Shown here piece by piece: positions 47,365-54,215 of a stretch of DNA of 64,000 nucleotides. Both the position numbers and the translations under genes were made by a program. This stretch comes from CAWFGW01 sp963815495 (GTDB lineage Bacteria > Bacteroidota > Bacteroidia > Cytophagales > JAAEPT01), in contig CAWFGW010000001.1 in the NCBI GenBank assembly GCA_963815495.1, positions 1 through 64,000 on the forward strand, written 5' to 3'. Every line of letters starts with the position of its first letter. Positions within the stretch are counted from its first letter, which is position 1. The notes beneath the pieces were generated by a model. It was not told where the DNA came from and did not search any database. It was given only the letters and a program-made list of their open reading frames with translations.

Positions 47365-47820
47365 ATGAAAATTTTAATTGTCCTACTCTCAACATTCATG
47401 GTTAGTTGTACTAATAGCTACCAACCCCCTTTAATTGATTTATCAAATAAACATTCAATATATATTAATGATGTACCTTCTAAAATCTATGGACAAATTA
47501 CTGTTTGTTTTTTCATTGCAAATGAAGTAAATGTTATTGAAGAAATAATATATAAAGTTTATTTCTCTGCTAATAAGGGTATTAGAAAAGTTAAAAGATA
47601 TAGAACCAATATACAGAAGAAATATGATTTTACTGATAATAATACCATCGTTTTAGATCACAACTCTACAAAGGCTTTTACAGTAGATGGGTTTGTAAAA
47701 CACAAATTTATTGATGATAAGTTTTATGAATCACTACAAGCAAATTTTATATATATATCTAATCTTGATAAGCTTAATGTACTTGAAGAGATAAAAAATA
47801 ACTTGGAATCATCTAATTAG
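47365..47820 (+). CDS. Putative immunity lipoprotein for the RHS tip (cassette 1)
   Basis: This 151-residue protein starts 6 bp after the RHS stop. The N-terminus MKILIVLLSTFMVSCTNS is a short lipoprotein signal with a Cys at residue 15. The rest has no recognised family: alternating strands (VNVIEEIIYKVYFS) and a charged C-terminus. A gene directly after an RHS toxin tip is usually its immunity factor. A lipoprotein would protect in the periplasm or outer envelope. The function is inferred from position only. A REP-like repeat begins at the very next base after its TAG. Confidence 0.65.
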   Translation: MKILIVLLSTFMVSCTNSYQPPLIDLSNKHSIYINDVPSKIYGQITVCFFIANEVNVIEEIIYKVYFSANKGIRKVKRYRTNIQKKYDFTDNNTIVLDHNSTKAFTVDGFVKHKFIDDKFYESLQANFIYISNLDKLNVLEEIKNNLESSN

Positions 47821-47921
47821 CCCCGCTAGCGCGAGCATGTTGCTCGTGCTAATAAAGATTTGTATGGTTAAAAACATAAATTATATAATTAAAAATAGGT
47901 CACGAGCTACAAGATCGCACC
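47821..47921. repeat. REP-like unit directly after the cassette 1 immunity gene
   Basis: It begins CCCCGCTAGCGCGAGC, with hairpin GCGAGCATGTTGCTCGTGC, and ends GGTCACGAGCTACAAGATCG. It is nearly identical over about 95 bp to 49706-49800. It starts at the first base after the stop codon, and a MITE-like element is inserted at its right end. Confidence 0.85.
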
Positions 47922-48052
47922 CAATGTCGTTAAGTTAAGGAATAAGAACGCGTCATTCTGAATGAAATGAAGAATCTAATATCTATAAAACGAAATTTGA
48001 CAATGAGATTCTTCCCTTTGGTCAGAATGACGAGCTTAACTTAACGACATTG
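47922..48052. mobile_element. MITE-like palindromic element inserted in a REP-like unit
   Basis: Perfect 18-bp terminal inverted repeats: CAATGTCGTTAAGTTAAG at 47922-47939 and its complement at 48035-48052. A second inverted pair lies inside (GTCATTCTGAATG, then GGTCAGAATGAC; GAAGAATCT, then AGATTCTTC). It is 131 bp with no coding capacity. In the uninterrupted copy at 49785-49812 the flanking REP halves are joined, so this is an insertion. Relatives lie at 52105-52223 and 26667-26693. Confidence 0.8.
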
Positions 48053-48119
48053 AGCTCGCGCCAGCTGGGATGTTAGAGTGTTATAAAATGAAAAAAATGA
48101 CAATTAATAGGTTTAAAAA

Positions 48120-48145
48120 CCCCCGCTAGCGCGAGCATGTTGCGC
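48120..48145. repeat. Partial REP-like unit left of RAYT copy 1
   Basis: CCCCCGCTAGCGCGAGCATG repeats the start of the unit at 47821 but then diverges (TTGCGCCC) and runs into the RAYT left hairpin. Confidence 0.7.
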
Positions 48146-48152
48146 CCAATCG

Positions 48153-48819
48153 CCCCCGTTCCCGCCATGCTCTGCATGGTGGTATAGCTAAAGCATAGTG
48201 GTATGAATAAGTAAACTAAAGTGCAGTTTTGATGAGTAGAAATTATAAATTTCATAATTCAGAAGGTTGGTACTTTGTTAGCTTTGCTACCGTTTTTTGG
48301 ATAGGTGTTTTTACAAGAAGGGTGTATAAAGATTGTATCGTTAAACATTTAAAGTTTTGCATAGAAGAAAATGGGATGATATTAGGAGCATGGATTATTA
48401 TGAGTAACCATGTCCACTTAATTTTTAGAGCCAAAGAAAATAATCCACAAAGGTTATTACAAAGTTTCAAAAGTTCTACAGCGAAAGAATTGATAGAGCT
48501 AATAAAAACCAATCCACAAGAAAGTAAACGAGAGCGATATATTTGGTTGATGGAGTTAGCAGCAAAAAGGAATACAACTACAAAAAATAAAACTCAGTTT
48601 TGGCAACAGCATAATAAGCCAATAGAATTGTGGAGTAATAAAGCAATTCAAAAGAATTTAGATTATTTACATAATAATCCAGTAGAGTCAGGCGAAGTGG
48701 GAGAACCACATCATTATCTTTATAGTTCAGCTATTGATTATGCTGGAGGTAAAGGAATGTTGGATGTATATTTAATGGTATTATAAAAACCACCATGCAC
48801 AGCATGGCGGGAACGGGGG
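48153..48819. mobile_element. RAYT element copy 1 with terminal hairpin inverted repeats
   Basis: The left end 48153-48182 and right end 48790-48819 are inverted repeats matching at 29 of 30 bases. Each end also folds on itself (CCATGC, TCT, GCATGG), as expected for REP hairpins recognised by RAYT transposases. The element encloses one complete transposase gene. An orphan toxin-tip frame runs on directly from its right end. Confidence 0.85.
48232..48786 (+). CDS. REP-associated tyrosine transposase (Y1/HUH, IS200-like)
   Basis: This protein of about 184 residues has the HUH histidines in MSNHVHLIF near 62-70 and the family C-terminus LDYLHNNPVESGEV, then HHYLYSSAIDYAGG. The tyrosine in DYLHNNP is the likely nucleophile. 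RAYTs cut and join single-stranded REP hairpins. The start is taken as ATG 48232 (MSRNYKFHNSEGWYF); a TTG three bases upstream is possible. It looks intact, unlike the second copy at 50990, and may act on REP-like hairpins throughout the locus. It stands alone, not in an operon. Confidence 0.9.
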   Translation: MSRNYKFHNSEGWYFVSFATVFWIGVFTRRVYKDCIVKHLKFCIEENGMILGAWIIMSNHVHLIFRAKENNPQRLLQSFKSSTAKELIELIKTNPQESKRERYIWLMELAAKRNTTTKNKTQFWQQHNKPIELWSNKAIQKNLDYLHNNPVESGEVGEPHHYLYSSAIDYAGGKGMLDVYLMVL

Positions 48820-48820
48820 T

Positions 48821-49237
48821 GTAAGTGCCGTTAAAGATGGAAGGAATTTTTGGAATGGATTACCAAAACAGCCTACGACAGTGACCCTTGGTGATATGGA
48901 GGCTTTAAATCCAGACGGCACAATTTCTAACATAAAACTCGACAGGGCTGAATTACTAAAAAGAATGGATCGACATTTAACGTCTGAAAGAGTCAATGAA
49001 ATAGGAATTAAAAAAGACGTATTAATGAATAAAACCCTAGATTTGGTCAATAATAATAGAGCGATTTTAGTTGAAGGTGATAATACGATATTATTTAAGG
49101 TGAATAAAATTGATATTACAATGCGAGTTCACTTATCAGGAGAACAAGTAAAGAACATTAACTTATTTACTGGATCATCTAATCGTGTTTTAGGGCCAGT
49201 ACATGACATAACACCAAATTATCCCTTAAGTTGGTAG
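48821..49237 (+). pseudogene. Orphan RHS-type toxin tip (cassette 2)
   Basis: The frame is open from within the right end of the RAYT element. It encodes VSAVKDGRNFWNGLPKQP, then TLGDMEALNPDGTISNIKL, RHLTSERVNEIGIKKDVL, and ends SNRVLGPVHDITPNYPLSW. It has no signal, no RHS core and no convincing start, although a GTG at 48881 is possible. Charge pattern and position (followed 3 bp later by a small cytosolic gene) suggest a displaced C-terminal toxin domain. I do not recognise its activity. As it stands it would not be secreted. It may be expressed only if recombined behind an RHS core. Confidence 0.55.
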
Positions 49238-49240
49238 AAT

Positions 49241-49705
49241 ATGATTTATACAAATGAAATTATACCAGATATAAGTTTTAATGAAACTTATATTAACGAA
49301 TTGATTGAGTTAGATTCGTGTTTAATTGATAATATATCAATTTCGGGGATAGATTTTAACAAAAGAATTAATATCAAAAATTGTGTGATTGGCAGTTTTT
49401 CGGCAGTAGGAACAGCATTCTTAGGAGGTATAACAGTGTCCAATAGTGTTTTTATAAAAATATTTTCATTAGAGGCGTCAGGTCATAATATGACTGATAA
49501 TTTCATTGAAATAGAGTCAAGTATTTTTTGCGGCTTTGCAAATTTTCTTGACGCAAATTTTTCAGGTCCTTTTTCATTTAAAAACAATAATTTAATAAAA
49601 GGGAGTAATTTATTGGGGCATAAAGGTAAAGACTATCAGGCAAGGTTTTTAAGTAAAAAATATATTGAGAATAACTTAGGAGATTTAAATATTTCTAATT
49701 GGTAA
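49241..49705 (+). CDS. Putative immunity protein with pentapeptide-like repeats (cassette 2)
   Basis: This 154-residue protein has no signal peptide. It contains stacked short strands such as GIDFNKRINIKNCVIGSFSA, AFLGGITVSNSVF and SSIFCGFANFLDANF. These resemble the A(D/N)LXX or XXFXX steps of pentapeptide-repeat beta-helices. The C-terminus is helical and basic. It starts 3 bp after the orphan toxin tip, the normal immunity position. Cytoplasmic location fits a toxin acting inside the cell. The function is inferred from context. A REP-like repeat begins at the first base after its TAA. Confidence 0.65.
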   Translation: MIYTNEIIPDISFNETYINELIELDSCLIDNISISGIDFNKRINIKNCVIGSFSAVGTAFLGGITVSNSVFIKIFSLEASGHNMTDNFIEIESSIFCGFANFLDANFSGPFSFKNNNLIKGSNLLGHKGKDYQARFLSKKYIENNLGDLNISNW

Positions 49706-49813
49706 CCCCCCGCTAGCGCGAGCATGTTGCTCGTGCTAATAGATTTGTATGGTTAAAAACATAAATTATATAATTAAAAATAGGTCACGAGCTACAAGCT
49801 CGCGCCAGCTGGG
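49706..49813. repeat. REP-like unit directly after the cassette 2 immunity gene
   Basis: It has the same sequence as 47821-47921 but uninterrupted: CCCCGCTAGCGCGAGCATG, an AT-rich centre, then GGTCACGAGCTACAAGCTCG and CGCCAGCTGGGA. It starts immediately after the stop codon. Its outer arms (GCTAGCGCGAGC, GCTCGCGCCAGC) are roughly complementary. Confidence 0.85.
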
Positions 49814-49912
49814 AGTACAAAATATAAATTTAGAAATGAAGAAGGTTTATATTTTGTGTCAACGGCAGTGGTCTATTGGATAGATGTTTTTACAAGAAAA
49901 TTATATAACCCC
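49814..49912 (+). pseudogene. 5' remnant of a third RAYT gene
   Basis: In frame this reads STKYKFRNEEGLYFVSTAVV, then YWIDVFTRKLYN, matching the N-terminus of the intact RAYT (RNYKFHNSEGWYFVSFATVF, then WIGVFTRRVYKD). Nothing downstream matches the catalytic part. The relic sits between a REP-like unit and a hairpin, at the boundary of cassettes 2 and 3. Confidence 0.8.
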
Positions 49913-49942
49913 AACTGGCGCAAGTCTTTTAGACTTGTGACC
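49911..49942. repeat. Hairpin related to the REP-like units
   Basis: CAAGTCT, TTT, AGACTTG at 49921-49937 is a perfect 7-bp stem inside ACTGGCGCAAG and CTTGTGACC, echoing the GCGAGC and GGTCACGAG edges of the larger units. The remaining bases to 50027 contain no gene. Confidence 0.55.
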
Positions 49943-50027
49943 AAGATTGTTAGATGATAGATTATTATAAAATGGAAATAAGTGCTAATTAAAAAGGAGT
50001 ATACTAGTCAAGGTCAATTAAATACTT

Positions 50028-50321
50028 ATGACAGTGGAGGTTATTAAATATTATGTATTACCTTGGAAAGATAATCTTCCAAATAAATCGTTTGTTTCAC
50101 AATACTTAAATGGTAATATAAATTCTGTACAGCGCTATAATCGTGAAGATATCAGGGCATTATATCATACTCACCCACGTTCTTCTAAACCGTCACAAGC
50201 TGATAAAGACTGGAGCGACTATTATAAAATACCAATTTACACGATAGGTTCAAACGGTAATTCTTATTATTATTTTAATGGAATGGGGGGAGATGCTCAG
50301 CTTCAAGATGTTGATTTTTGA
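50028..50321 (+). CDS. Orphan JAMM/MPN-type metalloprotease-like toxin tip (cassette 3)
   Basis: This 97-residue protein has YHTHPRSSKPSQADKDW, a JAMM zinc motif (His-x-His-Pro, then Ser-x-x-Asp), preceded by a conserved-looking RYNREDIRAL segment and followed by IPIYTIGSNGNSYYY. JAB-like domains of this size are known as C-terminal toxins of RHS and other polymorphic systems, where they are predicted to cut peptide or isopeptide bonds. No signal or RHS core is attached, and an in-frame TAA lies just upstream at 50019, so it is an orphan tip. Its TGA overlaps the TTG start of the next gene (TTGA). Confidence 0.7.
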   Translation: MTVEVIKYYVLPWKDNLPNKSFVSQYLNGNINSVQRYNREDIRALYHTHPRSSKPSQADKDWSDYYKIPIYTIGSNGNSYYYFNGMGGDAQLQDVDF

Positions 50322-50911
50322 AATATTTAATAACCATATCGTTCTGTTGTTTAATCATTACATGCATGCCTATAGGGTTAGGAAGAAAAGAATTGCCAGT
50401 AGTGAGTTTTGAACTTGTAGTTAGTGAGTTAGATGTGTTTATTAAATTAGCTAAGGAAGAGTCTTACAAAAATGGGTTACACAATGTGTATGCCTTGACT
50501 TTATATGAAAACCCTGAAATTGATTCTCATTTTTGTTTTACTGTTGGATATATTGAAGGTATTCTTTCCCTTGGTGCAATAGAAAACTTTAAATATTATT
50601 TTTACTATTCTGATGAATTAATTTTGTTAAATTACAGTGAGTCTTTTGAAAAAAAGTTTAAAATTGAGAGTGATATTCATTTTTCCAAACTTTTAAATAA
50701 AGAAATCATCTATAATAAGACAGGTTCAGAATTTACTTCTATTGGTACATTTAAAGGATTAGTGTATTGTAATGATACGATTGGTCACAGCAGAGTGTTA
50801 TATGATGATTCTGATAATATTCCAAAGGAGAAAACAATTTTTCCAATTAAAAATTCTGTTGAACCAATGCTCATTGATAGTTCATCTTTAAAGAAAATAA
50901 TTAATAGGTAG
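50318..50911 (+). CDS. Putative immunity lipoprotein (cassette 3)
   Basis: This protein of about 197 residues starts at TTG 50318, inside the toxin-tip stop codon, and shows MKYLITISFCCLIITCMP, a lipoprotein-like signal with several cysteines. The mature part has no recognised family (FELVVSELDVFIKLAKEE, HFCFTVGYIEGILSLG). Four-base overlap with a toxin tip is the tightest coupling in the locus and supports an immunity role, which is otherwise unproven. The RAYT copy 2 left hairpin starts 4 bases after its TAG. Confidence 0.65.
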   Translation: MKYLITISFCCLIITCMPIGLGRKELPVVSFELVVSELDVFIKLAKEESYKNGLHNVYALTLYENPEIDSHFCFTVGYIEGILSLGAIENFKYYFYYSDELILLNYSESFEKKFKIESDIHFSKLLNKEIIYNKTGSEFTSIGTFKGLVYCNDTIGHSRVLYDDSDNIPKEKTIFPIKNSVEPMLIDSSSLKKIINR

Positions 50912-50914
50912 CCG

Positions 50915-51531
50915 CGTTCCCGCCATGCTCTGCATGGTGGCATAGCTAAAGCATAGTGGTATGAATAAGTAAACTAAAGCACTGTTTTGATGAGTAGAAA
51001 TTATAAATTTCATAATTCAGCAAGTTGGTACTTTGTTGTATAAAGATTGTATCGTTAAACATTTAAAGTTTTGCATAGAAGAAAAAGGGATGACATTAGG
51101 AGCATGGATTATTATGAGTAACCATGTCCACTTAATTTTTAGAGCCAAAGAAAATAATCCACAAAGGTTATTACAAAGTTTCAAAAGTTCTACAGCAAAA
51201 GAATTGATAGAGCTAATAAAAACCAATCCACAAGAAAGTAAACGAGAGCGATATATTTGGTTGATGGAGTTAGCAGTAAAAAGGAATACAACTACAAAAA
51301 ATAAAACTCAGTTTTGGCAACAGCATAATAAGCCAATAGAATTGTGGAGTAATAAAGCAATTCAAAAGAATTTAGATTATTTACATAATAATCCAGTAGA
51401 GTCAGGCGAAGTGGCAGAACCACATCATTATCTTTATAGTTCGGCTATTGATTATGCTGGAGGTAAAGGATTGTTGGATGTATATTTAATGGTATTATAA
51501 AAACCACCATGCACAGCATGGCGGGAACGGG
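50915..51531. mobile_element. RAYT element copy 2 with terminal hairpins
   Basis: The ends CGTTCCCGCCATGCTCTGC (from 50915) and its inverted match at 51504-51531 are the same as those of copy 1. The interior is nearly identical to copy 1 except for a 44-bp deletion near the start of the transposase. The hairpins are intact, so it could be moved in trans by copy 1. Confidence 0.85.
50990..51500 (+). pseudogene. RAYT transposase copy 2, inactivated by a 44-bp deletion
   Basis: From ATG 50990 it reads MSRNYKFHNSASWYFVV and then stops, because 44 bp present in copy 1 (about 48281-48324) are missing and shift the frame. Downstream, from about 51033, the frame again matches copy 1, including MSNHVHLIF and DYLHNNPVESGEV, with only a few substitutions. 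A start at TTG 51033 would give a 155-residue protein lacking the N-terminal strand, probably inactive. Confidence 0.85.
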
Positions 51532-51539
51532 TAACGGGG

Positions 51540-51641
51540 GAAAGTGTTGAGAAAGATAAAGAAAAAAATGGAGCTGTGGTATTAGGTATCATTGGCGGGG
51601 TCGTTGGTTTTGTTATTGGGTATTCGCTTTTTAGTAGATAA
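51540..51641 (+). other. Short coding remnant after RAYT copy 2
   Basis: The frame reads ESVEKDKEKNGAVVLGIIGG, then VVGFVIGYSLFSR and a stop: a charged stretch followed by one glycine-rich membrane segment. It has no start of its own and begins at the RAYT right end, like the cassette 2 tip. It may be the tail of another toxin or immunity gene whose front was lost. This is an inference from position. Confidence 0.4.
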
Positions 51642-51663
51642 TAGAAAATTAATAATTACAAGT

Positions 51664-52077
51664 ATGAAAAAGATTATTACGTTACTGTTAATCATTGGGG
51701 CTTTCACTGTTAAAGCGCAGTCGACATTTGAGTACAGCTATGATGCAGCTGGAAATCGTATTCAACGGAAAGTCATTGTACTCGACCCCACTCGAGAAGG
51801 CAATTCAGAGACTATTATAGATGAAGATAACCGGTTTAGCTTTACTCTATTTCCTAACCCTACAACAGGGGTGTTAACCATTGAGGCGGACGAAAGTTTC
51901 TTGACTTTAACGGGTAAAAAAGCAATTGTTTATGATTTGAAAGGTAATGTGGTGGCTGAGTACAATATTTCTGGGAGCCTTATTCCAATAGATCTGAAGG
52001 CGAATGAAGCCGGTACTTATGTAGTGAAGGTTTTAGGTCAAGGATATACTAAAGAATGGAAGGTTGTTAAGCTATAG
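51664..52077 (+). CDS. Small T9SS-sorted protein with one RHS-like YD motif
   Basis: The ATG at 51664 gives 137 residues: a signal peptide (MKKIITLLLIIGAFTVKAQ), a mature N-terminus FEYSYDAAGNRIQRKVIVLD that contains a single YD/RHS-type strand, and a type A T9SS sorting domain (FTLFPNPTTGVLTIEA, ending KEWKVVKL). Small proteins of this design are often found after RHS genes in this phylum. It could help anchor or pass the RHS shell through the T9SS, because the giant protein lacks a sorting domain; that is a hypothesis. An upstream in-frame start at 51592 would destroy the signal peptide. Confidence 0.85.
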   Translation: MKKIITLLLIIGAFTVKAQSTFEYSYDAAGNRIQRKVIVLDPTREGNSETIIDEDNRFSFTLFPNPTTGVLTIEADESFLTLTGKKAIVYDLKGNVVAEYNISGSLIPIDLKANEAGTYVVKVLGQGYTKEWKVVKL

Positions 52078-52104
52078 CTAAAGCTATACACTACAGCGTC
52101 CAAC

Positions 52105-52223
52105 AATGTCCTAAAGTTAACGCTGGTCAATCTGACTGTAGGTAGGATTGACTAGTAAATTTCGTTGTTAATAATAGACTCATCATTTCATTCCGAATGA
52201 GGCGTTCTTGACTTAACGACATT
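52105..52223. mobile_element. Degenerate relative of the MITE-like element
   Basis: The left end AATGTCCTAAAGTTAA and right end ACTTAACGACATT are imperfect inverted repeats matching the termini of the element at 47922. The inner right part (TTTCATTCCGAATGAGGCG, then TTCTTGACTTAACG) is homologous to that element in inverted orientation. No gene lies in the 52078-52303 gap. Confidence 0.65.
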
Positions 52224-52303
52224 CATCAAGCAGGTGTTGAGATTAAAAGTAAGCCAGTGAGCTTTTTGTATTTGCTAAATAAAAGGTTAAAAACAGTTAT
52301 TGA

Positions 52304-54121
52304 TTAATCCAACAACGGCTCATAAACATACTCGGAATGTTTGTTCAAATGGCGGCTATAACTAGGGTCATTTTCAATATACTCCTTCCAGTTATTCACA
52401 AAGCGTTTGCGTTCCTTGCGGTAACGCATCAGGGAGCTAAAAGACTTTTGTTTATTCCCTCGGGAATAAGACTCATGATGATACAAAACCACGTGTGGAA
52501 CATAAACATTAAAATAGCCTTTGCTTCTTATTTTTAAACAAAGGTCGTAGTCATTAAAATCAACCTCAAAATTTTCATCAAAGCCGCCCACTAGGTTAAA
52601 TACTGATTTCTTTACCATCATACAAGCTGCAGTAAGCGCGGTATAGTTGGATACAGAATTGATAATGTAAGTGTACCTAGGGTCGTTATCTTCGATTTTC
52701 GAGAGGCTGTGAGAGGCTATTCCATCCAAGCCTAAAATAACTCCCGCATGTTGTATACGATTGTTTGGGTAAAGTAATTTTGCACCCACAGCACCCACTT
52801 TTTCGCGTTGGGCGTGTTCAAGCATTCCTTGTAGCCAGTCATTTGTTAAAACCTCTGCATCATTATTTAAAAACAAGAAGTACGAACCTGTTGCAAATTT
52901 TGTAGCATAGTTATTTATACCAGAATAATTAAAAGGAACATCGTAACGTTTTACAATCAATCGATCCTTGAAGATATTTTGCCATTTGCCCACAGCTTTG
53001 AAGAACTCAGGCTCCGTACTACCATTATCAATCAACACGATTTCGTAATTGCTATACGTTGTTAAGTGGTGAATAGAACTCAGACACGTATTGAGTACCC
53101 CTCCTTGATCGCGTGAAGGAATGATGATAGATATTTTATCCTCTTGTTCTATTGGATAACGAACCAAATAAGTGCCTTTTCTTTTATCACTAATGGAGAC
53201 TTTAGCTTCTACTTTTCTACGAAGCATAGCTCTTTCTAGCGCTTTTTTTTCTTCAACAACACGTTTTTCTCCTACTAAATAAATTTTTTTGTGAAATAGA
53301 ACTTCGGACACATGATGTATCGCGTCTGTTTTTTCCGAAATTTTTAGCAGTAAGTCATAGACATATGCACATTGATATTTTAAACTAAACTGACCGACTT
53401 GATGATAAAAAGACGATTTAAAGAAGACCCCAGCAGCTAAATAATTACGTGATAGAAAGGTGTCAGGATTCCACGAGGATTTAAAGTTAGGAGCAAATTT
53501 TTCGTTGGCATTATTGATTTTGCCTTCATCGACATAAACCACTGCTGCATTCTCTTGCTGAGCAATTTCTTCCGTTATTTTTTCTAAACATTGTTGTTCC
53601 AGCAAGTCCCCAGGTCGCATGGCAAAGAAATACTCTCCAAAACCTAGGTCAAAAATATTGTTGTAAGCTTCTGCTAAGTTTTTAGTATAAATTATTGGAG
53701 AAAGTTTTATCGAAAAACGATAGTTTTTAATAATTACTTTTAGCTTAGAAAAAGCACGGTCACTAGACAATCCATATAATCCAATACATACCTCAAAATT
53801 GGGGTAGGTTTGTTGTTTGATGGAATCTAAAGTTTGTGTTAGATAACTGACGTTATCAGCCTCTACAGCAATTCCTAAGCTAATAGAAGTTTTTGCCCAA
53901 GAATTTTTCTGGCTCTCTTCAATGTTTTGTAATGGTCGTTCAAGCGTTTTGTTGGATAGCCAGTTGTTGTATTTAATTATAAATTCGCGATGTGAGCGAT
54001 TGGGATTTCTGTTTAATTTAAAAACATTCCTCAATTGCTTTATTTGACAATAAAAATAATAAGCGTTTACGGCTAATCTGTCGACTGAGTCAATGATATA
54101 AGATCCTATTTTACGAATCAT
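52304..54121 (-). CDS. Two-domain family 2 glycosyltransferase
   Basis: This 605-residue protein has two GT-A domains. The first (about 75-290) has SLGIAVEADNVSYLTQTLDS and is weakly conserved, with a missing or altered DxD (AMRPGDLLEQ). The second (about 327-580) is canonical: ISIIIPSRDQGGVLNTCLSS, IVLIDNGSTEPE, FLFLNNDAEVLTNDWLQG, the acceptor-side AGVILGLDGIASHS, and GGFDENFEVDFNDYDLCLKI. It resembles rhamnosyltransferase-type enzymes of O-antigen synthesis. It follows argD by 94 bp on the same strand but is unrelated to arginine synthesis. It may extend the polysaccharide locus seen at 31-39 kb. Confidence 0.9.
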   Translation of the reverse strand: MIRKIGSYIIDSVDRLAVNAYYFYCQIKQLRNVFKLNRNPNRSHREFIIKYNNWLSNKTLERPLQNIEESQKNSWAKTSISLGIAVEADNVSYLTQTLDSIKQQTYPNFEVCIGLYGLSSDRAFSKLKVIIKNYRFSIKLSPIIYTKNLAEAYNNIFDLGFGEYFFAMRPGDLLEQQCLEKITEEIAQQENAAVVYVDEGKINNANEKFAPNFKSSWNPDTFLSRNYLAAGVFFKSSFYHQVGQFSLKYQCAYVYDLLLKISEKTDAIHHVSEVLFHKKIYLVGEKRVVEEKKALERAMLRRKVEAKVSISDKRKGTYLVRYPIEQEDKISIIIPSRDQGGVLNTCLSSIHHLTTYSNYEIVLIDNGSTEPEFFKAVGKWQNIFKDRLIVKRYDVPFNYSGINNYATKFATGSYFLFLNNDAEVLTNDWLQGMLEHAQREKVGAVGAKLLYPNNRIQHAGVILGLDGIASHSLSKIEDNDPRYTYIINSVSNYTALTAACMMVKKSVFNLVGGFDENFEVDFNDYDLCLKIRSKGYFNVYVPHVVLYHHESYSRGNKQKSFSSLMRYRKERKRFVNNWKEYIENDPSYSRHLNKHSEYVYEPLLD

Positions 54122-54215
54122 TTTAATAACCTCAATACTTTTTTTTAGAACTACTGTATTTAAGGATATACAAAGGTAAAAAAAATGTTATGAAATGATT
54201 ATCAATATCTTTTAT

